From: an uncultured Opitutia bacterium
Lineage (GTDB): Bacteria; Verrucomicrobiota; Verrucomicrobiia; Opitutales; Opitutaceae
Direction of reading: 5' to 3'
Length of the DNA: 48,292 nucleotides
Assembly: GCA_903827245.1 (NCBI GenBank)
Contig: CAIKHO010000049.1
Coordinates: forward strand, 1-48,292
Part shown: piece after piece, positions 34,101 through 42,100 of the stretch
Position numbering within the stretch: position 1 is the stretch's first letter
How the letters are laid out: every line of letters starts with the position of its first letter
Program-made: the position numbers and the translations under genes
Notes under the pieces: model-generated
Databases searched by the model: none
Told to the model about the DNA's origin: nothing
Seen by the model: only the letters and a program-made list of their open reading frames with translations

Positions 34101-36130
34101 GGTTCACCGATGAGGCAATGCGGGTGCTCGTGGAGCAGGTGGCTTCGGTCCTTCGATCGCTCGTGGCCGGTGCTGAACGTCCCGTGGCAACGCTAAACCT
34201 TCAGGAACCTGCGACGACTGTCCGGGACAGCTTGCGGTGGAACGTCACGGCACGGACGGAGTGGGATCGCACGGCGGTCCATTTTCGCTTCGCCGTGCAG
34301 GCGAAGCGGACCCCGCACGCGATCGCGGTCGTGGGTGGCGACATGACCTTAAGCTTTGCGGAGTGCGAAGCCCGGTCGAATCAGTTGGCTCGCTTCCTAG
34401 GTGCGCGAGGAGCGGGGCCAGGCCGCCTGGTCGGAATATGTCTCCAGCGGTCTTCAGCGATGGTGGTGGCGATGCTCGCGATCCTTAAAACCGGCGCGGC
34501 CTATGTGCCACTCGACCCGGCGTTTCCGCCGGCGCGACTAGCCATGATGCGCGAAGACAGTGGTCTGGTACTCGCCGTCACCGACACGGCGCTGGCGGGA
34601 TTGCCCGGATTGTTTCCTCCGACGGTTTTATGCGTGTGCCTCGATGCCGACAGCGACGCGATCCGATCGCAATCGACGTCGCCCGTGATGTACGACAGTT
34701 CGGGGGACGAACTCGCATATGTGATATTCACCTCGGGCTCCACCGGAAGGCCGAAGGGCGTGCAGGTGACCCACGGTGGACTGGCAAATTTTCTTTCGCA
34801 TTTTGCGGACTCACCAGGCTTGCGGAGCACCGACACCCTGGTCGCAGTGACGACACTGTCGTTCGATATTGCGGCGCTCGAAATTTTCCTGCCTCTCGTG
34901 ACAGGAGCGAGAGTCGTGGTCGCCCCGCGGGAGATTGCGGCGGATGCACGCGGACTTGCCGTCATGCTGGCGACCGAGCGGGCAACAGTGATGCAGGCGA
35001 CTCCGGCGACATGGCGTCTGTTACTGTCGGACGACTGGAAGCTGGCGTTACCGCTGCGCGCCTGGTGTGGAGGTGAGGCGATGCCAACCGATCTCGCCGC
35101 AGCGCTGCTTGCCCGGGGTTGTGAGGTGTGGAATCTTTACGGTCCAACCGAAACGACCATCTGGTCGGCGACGCAGCCGGTGGCTGTGTCCCAAGATGCA
35201 CTTACCATTGGGGGGCCGATTGCCCATACCAGCCTGCATGTGCTGGATGCGAACGGGAATCCTTTGCCGGCCGGAATCGCTGGGGAGTTATTCATCGGAG
35301 GGGAAGGCCTGGCGCGAGGCTATCACGGGCGAGCCGATCTAACCGCAGAGAAATTTGTGCCCAGTCCCTTCGGATCAGCGGGTGCACGGCTTTACGCCAC
35401 GGGAGACCTGGTGCGGCGGTGGCCAGACGGACGGATCGAGTTTGCGGGACGAGTTGACCAGCAAGTGAAGCTGCGTGGGTTTCGGATCGAACTGGGCGAG
35501 ATCGAGACGGCGCTACGCGCACATCCGGGGGTGCGGGCCGCGGCGGTGGCATTGCGGGAAGATGGCGCAGGCGAAAAACGTCTCGTGGCCTATATCGTGG
35601 GTCATGGTGACGTATCGGCGGTAGCTTTGCGTGAACATCTGCGCGTGCGGGTACCCGACTACATGCTGCCGTCCGGCTTCGTGACACTTCCGGCGCTGCC
35701 GTTGACGCCGAACGGCAAGCTGGACCGGCGGTCGTTGCCGGCGCCGGAATGGATGGATGCGGCAGTGGCGGAATATCTGGCGCCCCGCGATGCCACCGAA
35801 CAGGTGCTCGCCGACCTTTGGCTCGAGGTGCTGGGGGTTGGACGCGTGGGCGCGCGGGGGAATTTCTTCGAACTGGGGGGCCACTCTCTCCTTGCCGCGC
35901 AGGCGCTGGCCCGCATCCGGCGGATATTTCACGTGGATCTGCCGTTGCGGACGTTTTTTGAGACGGCCACGCCCGAGAAGGTGGCCATCGCGTTGAATGC
36001 CGCGGACTCCGTGCCCGGACGGGTGCTAAAGCGGGCAACTGCATTGCTCCAGATTCGCGAGATGTCGCCGGCCGATCGAGCCGCGGCATTGGAGCGCCGC
36101 AGGGCGAACACTTCCGCCGCGAACCGATAA
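25136..36130 (+). CDS. NRPS, C-A-PCP-C-A-PCP-E-C-A-PCP: Thr(Dhb), D-Gln and Gly modules
   Basis: At 3664 residues this is the largest protein. Module 5: DCL-type C (SHHHLLLDGW); A domain D-F-W-N-I-G-M-V-H-K (Thr); PCP serine S1018. Module 6: a C domain of the type that follows residues to be dehydrated (QYHDVFS, FSEPLQLVY, LHHAIVDGW); A domain D-A-W-Q-F-G-L-I-D-K, the Gln code; PCP serine S2072; E domain (EGHGRD, SLGWFTTLYP, FNYLGR), giving D-Gln. Module 7: DCL-type C; A domain D-I-L-Q-W-G-L-I-W-K, Gly-like with an unusual Trp at position five; PCP serine S3584 in GGHSLL. The gene starts 12 bases after the previous stop. Thr and Gln are firm; Gly7 is probable. Only the Gln module contains epimerisation, consistent with the DCL C domain that follows it. 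Confidence 0.93.
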   Translation: MSKASPIEEIFPLSPLQKGLLFHTLYAPGEGMYFEQLTCELHGRLDEAAFVETWRLLMARHPILRTAFVWKGQREPVQVVHRALEMPWRREDWRAFTPEQQAEKLSAHLADDRRRGFEPNRAPLMRLATLQLSDTLWQLVWSHHHLLLDGWSFPLLLREFALAYEAYSAGTVPALPPARPFGTYLQWLQKRDASQDERFWREQLRGFSVPTPLTIDRPGKSGGDFEVIDFALDEADTARLQQIARDHRVTLNTLSQGAYALVLTRYAGTSDAVFGITVSGRPPELPGVENIVGLFINTLPLRVPVPDDAEAGPWLRELQDRQIALQEHGHAALGDIQGWSEVPRGQRLFESLFVFINYPVGNALNAKFGELEPRQTRFIERTSYPLTIDVLPGARLTLRTAFELSRFDREAVLRLLGHIRRALLGLGEGNVRLGEIALVAGEERAALLAASVPQAPVEDLREGSLHAWFARQASATPAAIAITAKSGTLTYVELDRAANAVAHRLRGLGVRRGTLVGLLLERDAPLVVALLGILKAGGAYVPLDSNYPDERLDFTIKDSAVPVVVTSGELSVRISDPTVKRLELDGAVLRPRAEDCVSPLAVVNEAEDPAYVIYTSGSTGRPKGCVITHRNVLRLFTATETWYNFGPSDVWTFFHSAAFDFSVWEIWGALLYGGRLVVVPYFTSREPAAFCELLVRERVTVLNQTPSAFRQLMKTEEALIDPNALSLRYVIFGGEALEFASLRPWFERHGDSRPQLVNMYGITETTVHTTYRPLRRADAYEGQGSIIGQTIPDTPSLILDSRGHLSPIGVPGELHVAGVSLARGYLNRPELTAQRFVPDSFGVSVNGKLYRSGDLARRLPNGDIDYLGRIDQQVKIRGFRIELGEIENGLSTHPAVLQAVVMARVDAPGTERRLVAYVVPRGDETLTAGMMREHLRTHLPEYMVPAAFVVLDRLPLTGNGKVDRRALPEPTGLAAEVAVEYVAPRTARERILAEIWQVTLGVDRVGVTTSYFTLGGDSITAITVCSRARERGIQFSLQDLFEKQTVEALAAEAATPTPLPAAQPALEAFALVNAEDRGRLPAGLADAYPVTRLQAGMLFHSHAADGSAQYHDVFSHHLRGPLDLAALQAEFDGLVQRHAALRTGFDVATFSEPLQLVYAEASCPLVESDISHLSPEAQEEWLDRFVRDETKRAFEWGRPPLVRAHLHRRHTDEFQFTLSLHHAIVDGWTLATLLTELFQCYLARIGRGAKPAPNPLPSVRFADYVALERAALSDENTGRFWKDTLAGSEVLELPPGEPEVSAAVGAVQCPIQIPPVLSAALTRTAEQLGLPLKSVLLAAHLRVLSAIGGRDDIVTGLVTNGRPEVVGIENLAGLFLNTVPFRVALGAAPDWAGLVRAVFAAEKALLPHRRLPLAEIQKRYGGAPLFTTDFNFVHFHVYDALRGLSALERLGTRAREETNFTLAVNFSVDPGTGLLGGSAVCDRGALDARVIEALPALYLTVLKAIVDAPIADWRSVPLRTGEAASIDGERVDFPDADLPLHMLFARQVERSPDIPAVVDSHETLTYAALDRRADQLAYWLRRRGVRADDRVAVALERSTGLVVAMLGILKAGAAYVPIDPGYPAERISAMLEDCGAKMVLAETVAFAAGAVDFRAAREEISREAAALPAVTVESAQLAYVIFTSGSTGRPKGIAISHAAIVNHMRWMQRAFPLGTDDVVLQKTPISFDASVWEFWAPLLAGARLVMAQPGGHQDPAYMAKALRSHGITTLQLVPSMLEFVIEEVAKTPCPSLRRVFSGGEPLRAVMRDHFQKVLPQVPLVNLYGPAECTIDATFAVCASNRPITIGGPVANLQAYVLDSRMEPVIEGVAGELYFGGVGLGRGYVGRPDQTAERFVPHPWRAGARLYRTGDRVRQLADGTLLYVGRFDAQVKIRGHRVEPGEVESVLATHPDVAQVAVIAREMTAGLRLVAFVVMRAGTSEAAGLRDWLRHRVPEAMVPWAIVPLASLPLTPGGKVDRRALPSEVPLPATPPVTAPASAQTPAERALVEIWQRTLNVAQVGAQDNFFELGGDSILSLRVVSLALRAGWKLRPLQIFEHPVLSALALVALPVSEAAVIVEEQVIEDVPLTPIQCEFFALKAPNPHHWNQAVLLETRAGLTAAALAEAWRSVTRRHASFRLRFQQAAGGWKQRLAPPSVGSTAFEVVDLQGVSTEKRPGAIEQAANAAHGRLDISEGPLARAVYFDAGANAAGRLLCVAHHLCIDGVSWRILLDELGQMAEALAAAATVELPPPTTSFPAWASHVPKLAASPETRAESDYWRGVATAVTARLPLDYADGHAGNREDDTASVVTQLTIEETDLLLRAAPAVARSRVEEVLLSALLAAAQDWTGADEMRVHLEGHGRDYADAPDLSRSLGWFTTLYPILIESGREADAAARLRNVKEALRAVPRHGIGYGWLRHVGRDDALVTASPAQISFNYLGRLDLALESEGPFRPAAEPAGREHAPDSPRAHLLDVVAAVAADGLRVQWIFSQRVHRRETIARVGERFAAEVRALLGQFRTAGGQFSIAADFPLARLSSGDLSRVLERRGEQDVWPLAPLQEGMLVHALHDGIAGMYGQQLAFELRGEPDPAALARAWRAAADRHPALRLEFVWEEMSVPCQIVRREIEVPLESHDWSACTVDDQASRWTAWLATDRARGFPLNAAPLWRVTLFKLGNARWRLVWSHHHLLLDGWSLPLVFRDVLAAYGEPNVALPPAPSYRDYLAWLVARKPGAEERFWRDYLAGYRPAQALTFGGVPNGAQASSTAHRSACAELTAEMMKEVKEFAQSREVTLSTCAQAAWALVLARHLGTEEAGFGLVVSGRPAEVAGVESIVGLFINTLPLRVSVPGDERTVTWLKRLQAQAAALREFEASRLVDIQGWSDVPRGQALFDSVLIYENYPTGVARGARSGGLELGAVESFEHTNYPLTLYVLPGDGLTLRLDFAESRFTDEAMRVLVEQVASVLRSLVAGAERPVATLNLQEPATTVRDSLRWNVTARTEWDRTAVHFRFAVQAKRTPHAIAVVGGDMTLSFAECEARSNQLARFLGARGAGPGRLVGICLQRSSAMVVAMLAILKTGAAYVPLDPAFPPARLAMMREDSGLVLAVTDTALAGLPGLFPPTVLCVCLDADSDAIRSQSTSPVMYDSSGDELAYVIFTSGSTGRPKGVQVTHGGLANFLSHFADSPGLRSTDTLVAVTTLSFDIAALEIFLPLVTGARVVVAPREIAADARGLAVMLATERATVMQATPATWRLLLSDDWKLALPLRAWCGGEAMPTDLAAALLARGCEVWNLYGPTETTIWSATQPVAVSQDALTIGGPIAHTSLHVLDANGNPLPAGIAGELFIGGEGLARGYHGRADLTAEKFVPSPFGSAGARLYATGDLVRRWPDGRIEFAGRVDQQVKLRGFRIELGEIETALRAHPGVRAAAVALREDGAGEKRLVAYIVGHGDVSAVALREHLRVRVPDYMLPSGFVTLPALPLTPNGKLDRRSLPAPEWMDAAVAEYLAPRDATEQVLADLWLEVLGVGRVGARGNFFELGGHSLLAAQALARIRRIFHVDLPLRTFFETATPEKVAIALNAADSVPGRVLKRATALLQIREMSPADRAAALERRRANTSAANR
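28397..29690 (+). other. Condensation domain of the dehydrating (modified amino acid) type
   Basis: It sits directly after the Thr5 carrier protein. It carries YHDVFS, FSEPLQLV and SLHHAIVDGW, a pattern I associate with C domains that process Thr/Ser into dehydrobutyrine/dehydroalanine (as described for albopeptide and inferred in syringomycin-type and hassallidin lines). I infer that residue 5 becomes Dhb. Clade membership should be tested by a tree. Confidence 0.6.
31514..32818 (+). other. Epimerisation domain, Gln module
   Basis: The domain has HHLCIDGVSW, EGHGRD, SLGWFTTLYP and ISFNYLGR, and lies between the GGDSI carrier protein and a DCL-like C domain. All expected E motifs are present, so residue 6 is predicted to be D-Gln. 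Confidence 0.9.
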
Positions 36131-36139
36131 TTGCCTTCG

Positions 36140-39100
36140 ATGAATCCTTTCTCTTCAGACGACCTGGAATTGCTTGAGCACCTCATGGCGGACGAAGGTT
36201 CAGGCCACGAGCCGGCCGGCGGTGTCATTCCACGGCTGCCGGAGGGAGCACGTTTGCCGCTTTCGTTTCAGCAGGAGCGACTCTGGTTGGTGCATCAGTT
36301 GGATCTCGAGTCGGCGGCAATGAACATGTCGGCGGCTCTGCGGCTCGAAGGTCGGCTCGACACGGTAGTATTGGAACGTTCGCTGGCGGAGATTGTGCGG
36401 CGGCACGAGGTGCTGCGGACCACGTTTCACTCCGATGCGGAGGGGGTGAAGCAGGTGGTGGCGGCAGCCGGTGATTTTTCCGTGCCAGTCGAATTGGTCA
36501 GGGCGGATGAAGCTGCGATCGCAGTCCGAGTGCGCGAGGAGACGATGAAACCGTTCGACTTGCGGGCCGGGCCACTGCTGCGGGTGCGGTTGCTGAAGGC
36601 AGGTGCCGAGACGCATGTGTTGATCATCGCACTGCACCATGTGATTGGCGACGGATGGTCGATCGGGGTGTTTACGCGCGAGCTGGCTGAATGTTACGCG
36701 GCCTACAAAGCGAGCCGATTACCGGCGCTGGCATTGCTGCCGGCGAGCTATGCAGACTATGCGGCCTGGCAACGCACACGACTGGATTCCGCCCGCCGAC
36801 AGGCGGGTCTTGACTGGTGGCGGACCCAACTGCGCGATCTACCGACCCTGGAAGTGCCATCGGACCGGCCGCGACCCGCTGTGGCAGGTCCGATCGTCGG
36901 TGGGCGCCACGCAGTGGCCTTTCCGGCACTCGTGACCGCGGCACTCCGTACATTGGCGGAGCAGAACGGCGCCACGCTCGCGATGGCGACTCTGGCAAGC
37001 TTTCAGGCCTTATTGGCGCGTTATTCTGGGCAGACTGACATTGCCGTGGGGATTCCGACCGCCAATCGAAGCCATAGCGATGTCGAGGGGTTGATCGGTT
37101 TTTTCGTCAACATGCTGGTGGTGCGGACCTCCCTCAAGGACCGGCCAGGCCTCCGCGAGTTGATTCGCCGCGTGCGCGCGGAAGTACTTGCGGCCGACGA
37201 GTGGCAGGAGATCCCGTTTCAAACTCTGGTCGACGAGTTCTCGCCCCAGAGGAGCGCGAATTTACATCCTTTGTTTCAAGTCTCGCTGGCTTTCCTTAAC
37301 GCGCCGGGTGGGGAGCTTGCGCTGCCGGGCCTTAAGATCCGCCGCATCGACGACGATCAGACAGCACGGTTCGACTTGGAGGTTTTCATCGGCGAACATG
37401 AGGGCGCCCTCACGGGTACGATCGCCTATGATCGCCGGATGTTCGACCCCGCCACGATTGCAAGGCTGGCGCGCCATTGGGTGAACCTGGTGATGGCGGC
37501 GGTGCAAGCGCCCGACACGCCGTTGGCATTGTTGCCGTGGTTGGACGGGGCGGAATTGCGCGTGGCGTTGGACGAAGCTAACGATAATCCCCGCACGCCG
37601 CCGCCGCTTGGGACAGTCGTCGATCACTGGGCGCAGCAGGTGCGCCGCACGCCTGACGCTCGGGCTGTGGTGCAAGGAGATGTGGTCTGGACTTTTTCCG
37701 AGTTGGATACGCGCGCGACCCAGATCGCGGCACATTTGGGGAGACGAGGCCTCGGGCCGGAGAAGATCGCCGCTGTCTGGCTGGAGCGCTGTCCGGAGAT
37801 GGTGGCGGCGATCCTTGGGATTTTGAAGACAGGGGCAGCGTACTTGCCGCTAGACCCGGCCAATCCGCCGGAGCGATTGAGCGACATGGTCACTGACAGC
37901 GGTGCGGTCTGGGTGCTAGGCGACGCTGCGGCACCGGCCGGTGCGCCCGCCGATCGCTGGATCGACCTCAGGGCGATCCTGGCAGTGCCGGCCAATCGCG
38001 CAGATATCGCGCGGTTGCCGGTGGAAATCGATCCACAGACACTGGCTTACGTCATCTATACGTCCGGTTCGACGGGACGGCCGAAAGGCAGTGAGATTCC
38101 GCACAAGGGGCTGATCAACTACTTGCTTTGGGCGATTGACGCTTATGAAGTCGGCAAGGGCGACGGCGCGCCGCTGCACTCGTCGATCGCGTTTGACCTG
38201 ACGATCACCAGTCTTTTCCCGCCCCTCTTGGCGGGCAAGCCGGTCCAGATCGTGCCGGAGGCAGCTGGAGCGGGTGGGCTCGCCGTGGTGCTACGAGAAG
38301 AAGTCAATAGCTCGCCGCTCAAGTTGACCCCGGCGCATCTGCGCGTGCTAAACGACCTTGTGCCGGCGGGCGAAGCGGCGGGGCGGGCTCGGGTCTTTGT
38401 GATTGGCGGAGAGCAATTGCTGCCAGAACATGTGGCTTTCTGGCGGCGACATGCACCCGCGACGCGGTTGATCAACGAATACGGCCCGACCGAGACTGTC
38501 GTCGGCTGCTGTGTACACGAAGTGACCGATGCGGACCTCACGGCCGAGGCGATTCCGATCGGGCATCCGATTGCCCATACACGGCTGTATGTCCTCGACG
38601 CCAATCTTGAACTGTTGCCGGCGGGCGTGCCGGGAGAACTTTGGATCGGGGGAGCTGGGGTGGCGCGAGGCTATCGATTCCGACCGGATTTGACGGCGGA
38701 ACGATTCCGACCGGATCCATACGCGACCGAGCCGGGCGCGCGGATCTACCGGACTGGCGACCGGGTGCGGCGGCGGGCGGATGGCGTGCTTCAGTTTCTC
38801 GGCCGGTTCGACGATCAGGTGAAACTGCGCGGGCACCGAATCGAACCGGGTGAAATCGAGGCGGCATTGGCCCGCCATGAGGCGGTGCGCGACGTGGTCG
38901 TGATGTTGCGCGAAGATCGGCCGGGTGACCAGCGGCTCGTCGCGTATGTGGTGCCAGAATTGGAGCGCGCTCGTTCCGGTGAAGAGGCGAAGGTCTGGCA
39001 GACGGAGCATGTGGACCAGTGGCGCCTGATGTTCGAGGAGAACTATCGCCGACCGGGTACGAGTGACGATCCGACTTTCAATATCATCTGCTGGAACAGC

Positions 39101-42100
39101 AGCTACGACGGCCGACCGATGGGGTCGCATGAAATCCGTGAGTGGCTCGACAATACGGTGGCGCAACTACGGGAGCGCGCGCTGCGACGGGTATTGGAGA
39201 TCGGCTGCGGCTCGGGGTTGATCCTTTTCGCGCTGGCGCCGCACTGTGAGGCCTACGCGGCCAGCGACCTTTCGGTCGCAACGGTCGAGACGGTCGGCCG
39301 GGTGGCGAAGGATCACGGACTGGCGCAGGTCCAGGTGCGTCAGGGCGAGGCGACGGACTTCACCGGAGTGGCGCCGGGTGGCTACGACCTGGTCGTCATC
39401 AATTCAGTCGTGCAATACTTCTCCGGGCCGGAGCACCTGCTTACCGTGCTCCGCGGGGCGGCGGCGGCTTCGGCCCCGGGCGGAACGATTTTCGTGGGCG
39501 ATGTACGAAGCCTGCCGCTGCTCGCGACGTATCACGCATCGGTGCAGTTTTTCCAAGCGGACGACAGCGTCAGCCGGGGGGAACTGGCGAAGCGGGTGCG
39601 TCGGGCGGTCGGGCGCGAAGAGGAACTGGTTATCGATCCAGATTTTTTCCACGTCCTGCGGAAATGGCTGCCGGCCATCACGGAGGTGGAGCTTCGGCCG
39701 CGTGTGGGAACAGCCGTCGATGAACTGACGAAGTTCCGCTATGACGTGCTGTTGCGTGTCGGCCCGTCGGAGCCGGCAGTGGAAGGCCAGGCAGCGAAGA
39801 AGTATCAACTCGCACCACCCGTGGCGAGGGCCCTAGCAGCCGACGAGCGGGTGCTCGCTTGGATCGAGGGTCGGGGAACGGAATTCGCGGAAGCTGACAC
39901 CGTCGGCGCATATCGGACCGCACTTGCGACCACGACCGCGGCCATGCACGGGCAGGCGGCAGCGAGTCCAGAAGGGGGAAGCGGTGGCGATCGCACCCAG
40001 CCGCTGGCATATTTCACCAATAATCCGCTTCAGGCGAAACTGGCACGAGTATTGGTGCCGGCGCTGCGCTCGCATTTGAAGAGCCGGGTGCCGGAGTACA
40101 TGCTGCCGGCGGCTTACGTGTTGCTCGATCACTTGCCGCTGACGGTGAACGGCAAGGCCGACCGCAAAGTGCTGCCTCCGCCAGCCATGGAAGTCGTGGC
40201 GAGTGAGGCGGCTTACGTGCCGCCGCGCGGGCCAGAGGAAGAAATGCTGGCAGGCATTTGGGCGGATGTCCTCGGAGTGCCGCGAGTGGGCATCGAGGAT
40301 GACTTTTTTGCGCTGGGGGGGCACTCCCTGCTCGCAGCCCAGATGGTGGCACGACTGCGTAACATCACAGGACGGCAGTTGTCACTGGCGGTGCTATTTG
40401 AAAAGCCAACGATCGCGGCCCTGGCAGAGACCTTGGCCGGAGCGAAGACGGAGGCCGCCAATAACGGCCCCCAGCCCGGCCCGACCGAGGGCGTGGCACT
40501 GCCACTGAGCTTTCCCCAGGAGCGTCTCTGGTTTATCGAGCAACTGGCTCCCGGGGCACCGACCTATCATGTATCAGCGCTCCTGCGACTGGCCGGAGAA
40601 CTCGACCCGGAAGCACTGGGGTGGGCGATGACGGAGCTGCGCCGGCGCCATGGGGTGTTGCGGACGACTTTCGCGACGGAGGGCGGGCATGGAGTCCAAC
40701 GAGTCGAGGCGGCTGAGCCCCTGCGGTTGCCGTGCGAAGACCTGGCAAGTTTTCCGGAGGGTGAACGCGAAACGCGGGCGCTAGCGCTCGCGAATGCAGA
40801 GGTGTTGATGCCGTTTGATTTAGGCCGGGGGCCGCTGCTGCGAGTCCGATTGTTCCGGCTGGGAGCCAAAGAGCACTGGCTGCTGGCCGTAACCCACCAT
40901 ATCGTTTCGGACGGGTGGTCGATGAGTGTGATCGTGCGCGACCTGGGCGCGTTGTACGCGGCGTACCGACAGGGCACAGCGCCCGCGCTTCCTGAGCCCG
41001 CGCTGCAGTACGGCGACTATGCTCGCTGGCAGCGAGACTGGCTGCAAGGTCCGGAACTCGAGCGACGAGTCGCGTTTTGGCGCAAAGAGCTCGCCGAGGC
41101 GCCGCAACTGGACCTGCCGACGGATTTCCCCCGCCCGGCGGTGCTTAGCGGACGCGGGCGGAGGGTGCCATTTGCGCTCTCGGCAGAGGCCACGGAGGAG
41201 CTTTATGCGGTGGCGCGCGCAGAAGGAGCGACGTTGTTCATGACGCTGCTCGCGGCATTCTCTGCGTGGCTTCGCCTTGAAAGCGGGCAGGACGATATCG
41301 TGATCGGAACGAGCGTGGCAAACCGCCAGCGAAGCGAGTTTGAGGCACTCGTCGGGTTCTTCGTCAATACGGTGGCCTTGCGCATCGAAACTGACGATGA
41401 ACTCGCGTTCGGTGACCTTGTAGGGCGAGCGAAAAAAGTCTGCCTCGAGGCGTACGCACATCAAGAACTGCCGTTTGAGAAAGTGGTTGAGGCGGTCGTG
41501 GAGCGACGCGATTTGAGTCGCACACCCTTGTTTCAAGTGCTGCTGGTGCTGCTCAATCTGCCGCCGGCGGAGATGACGCTGGAAGCGTTGAAAATTGAGG
41601 AGATACCATTGCCGGCGGAGACTTCGAAATTCGAACTAATGCTGCTCTTGCAGGAAACTCCGGAGGGCGTGACGGGTGCCTGGGAGTTTAGCACGGACTT
41701 GTTCACCGCTGAAACGGTGATGCGGTATGGGCGGCATTTCACGACGCTGCTGGAGGCCGCTGTGGCGCGTCCCGCGGCGCGATTGCGGGAGCTGCCGCTG
41801 CAAGCGCCCGCCGAGACGCGAAGCCGGCTGGAGAAATGGAATACGGCGGCCGGCCTGCCGGTGCCGCCGACAACGATCGTCGCAGAATTCGAGGCGACCG
41901 TCGCGGCGCACGGAGCGCGCGTGGCCCTATCGCAGGGGACGACTGTGTTGAACTACGCCGAGCTCAATGCCCAGGCGAACCGGCTCGCCTGGCATCTGCG
42001 GGGCATGGGCGTGGGACCGGATGTGCCCGTAGCGCTTTTGATGGACCGCTCGTTCGACGCGATCGTCGCCATGGTGGCGGTGATGAAGGCGGGCGGTTTT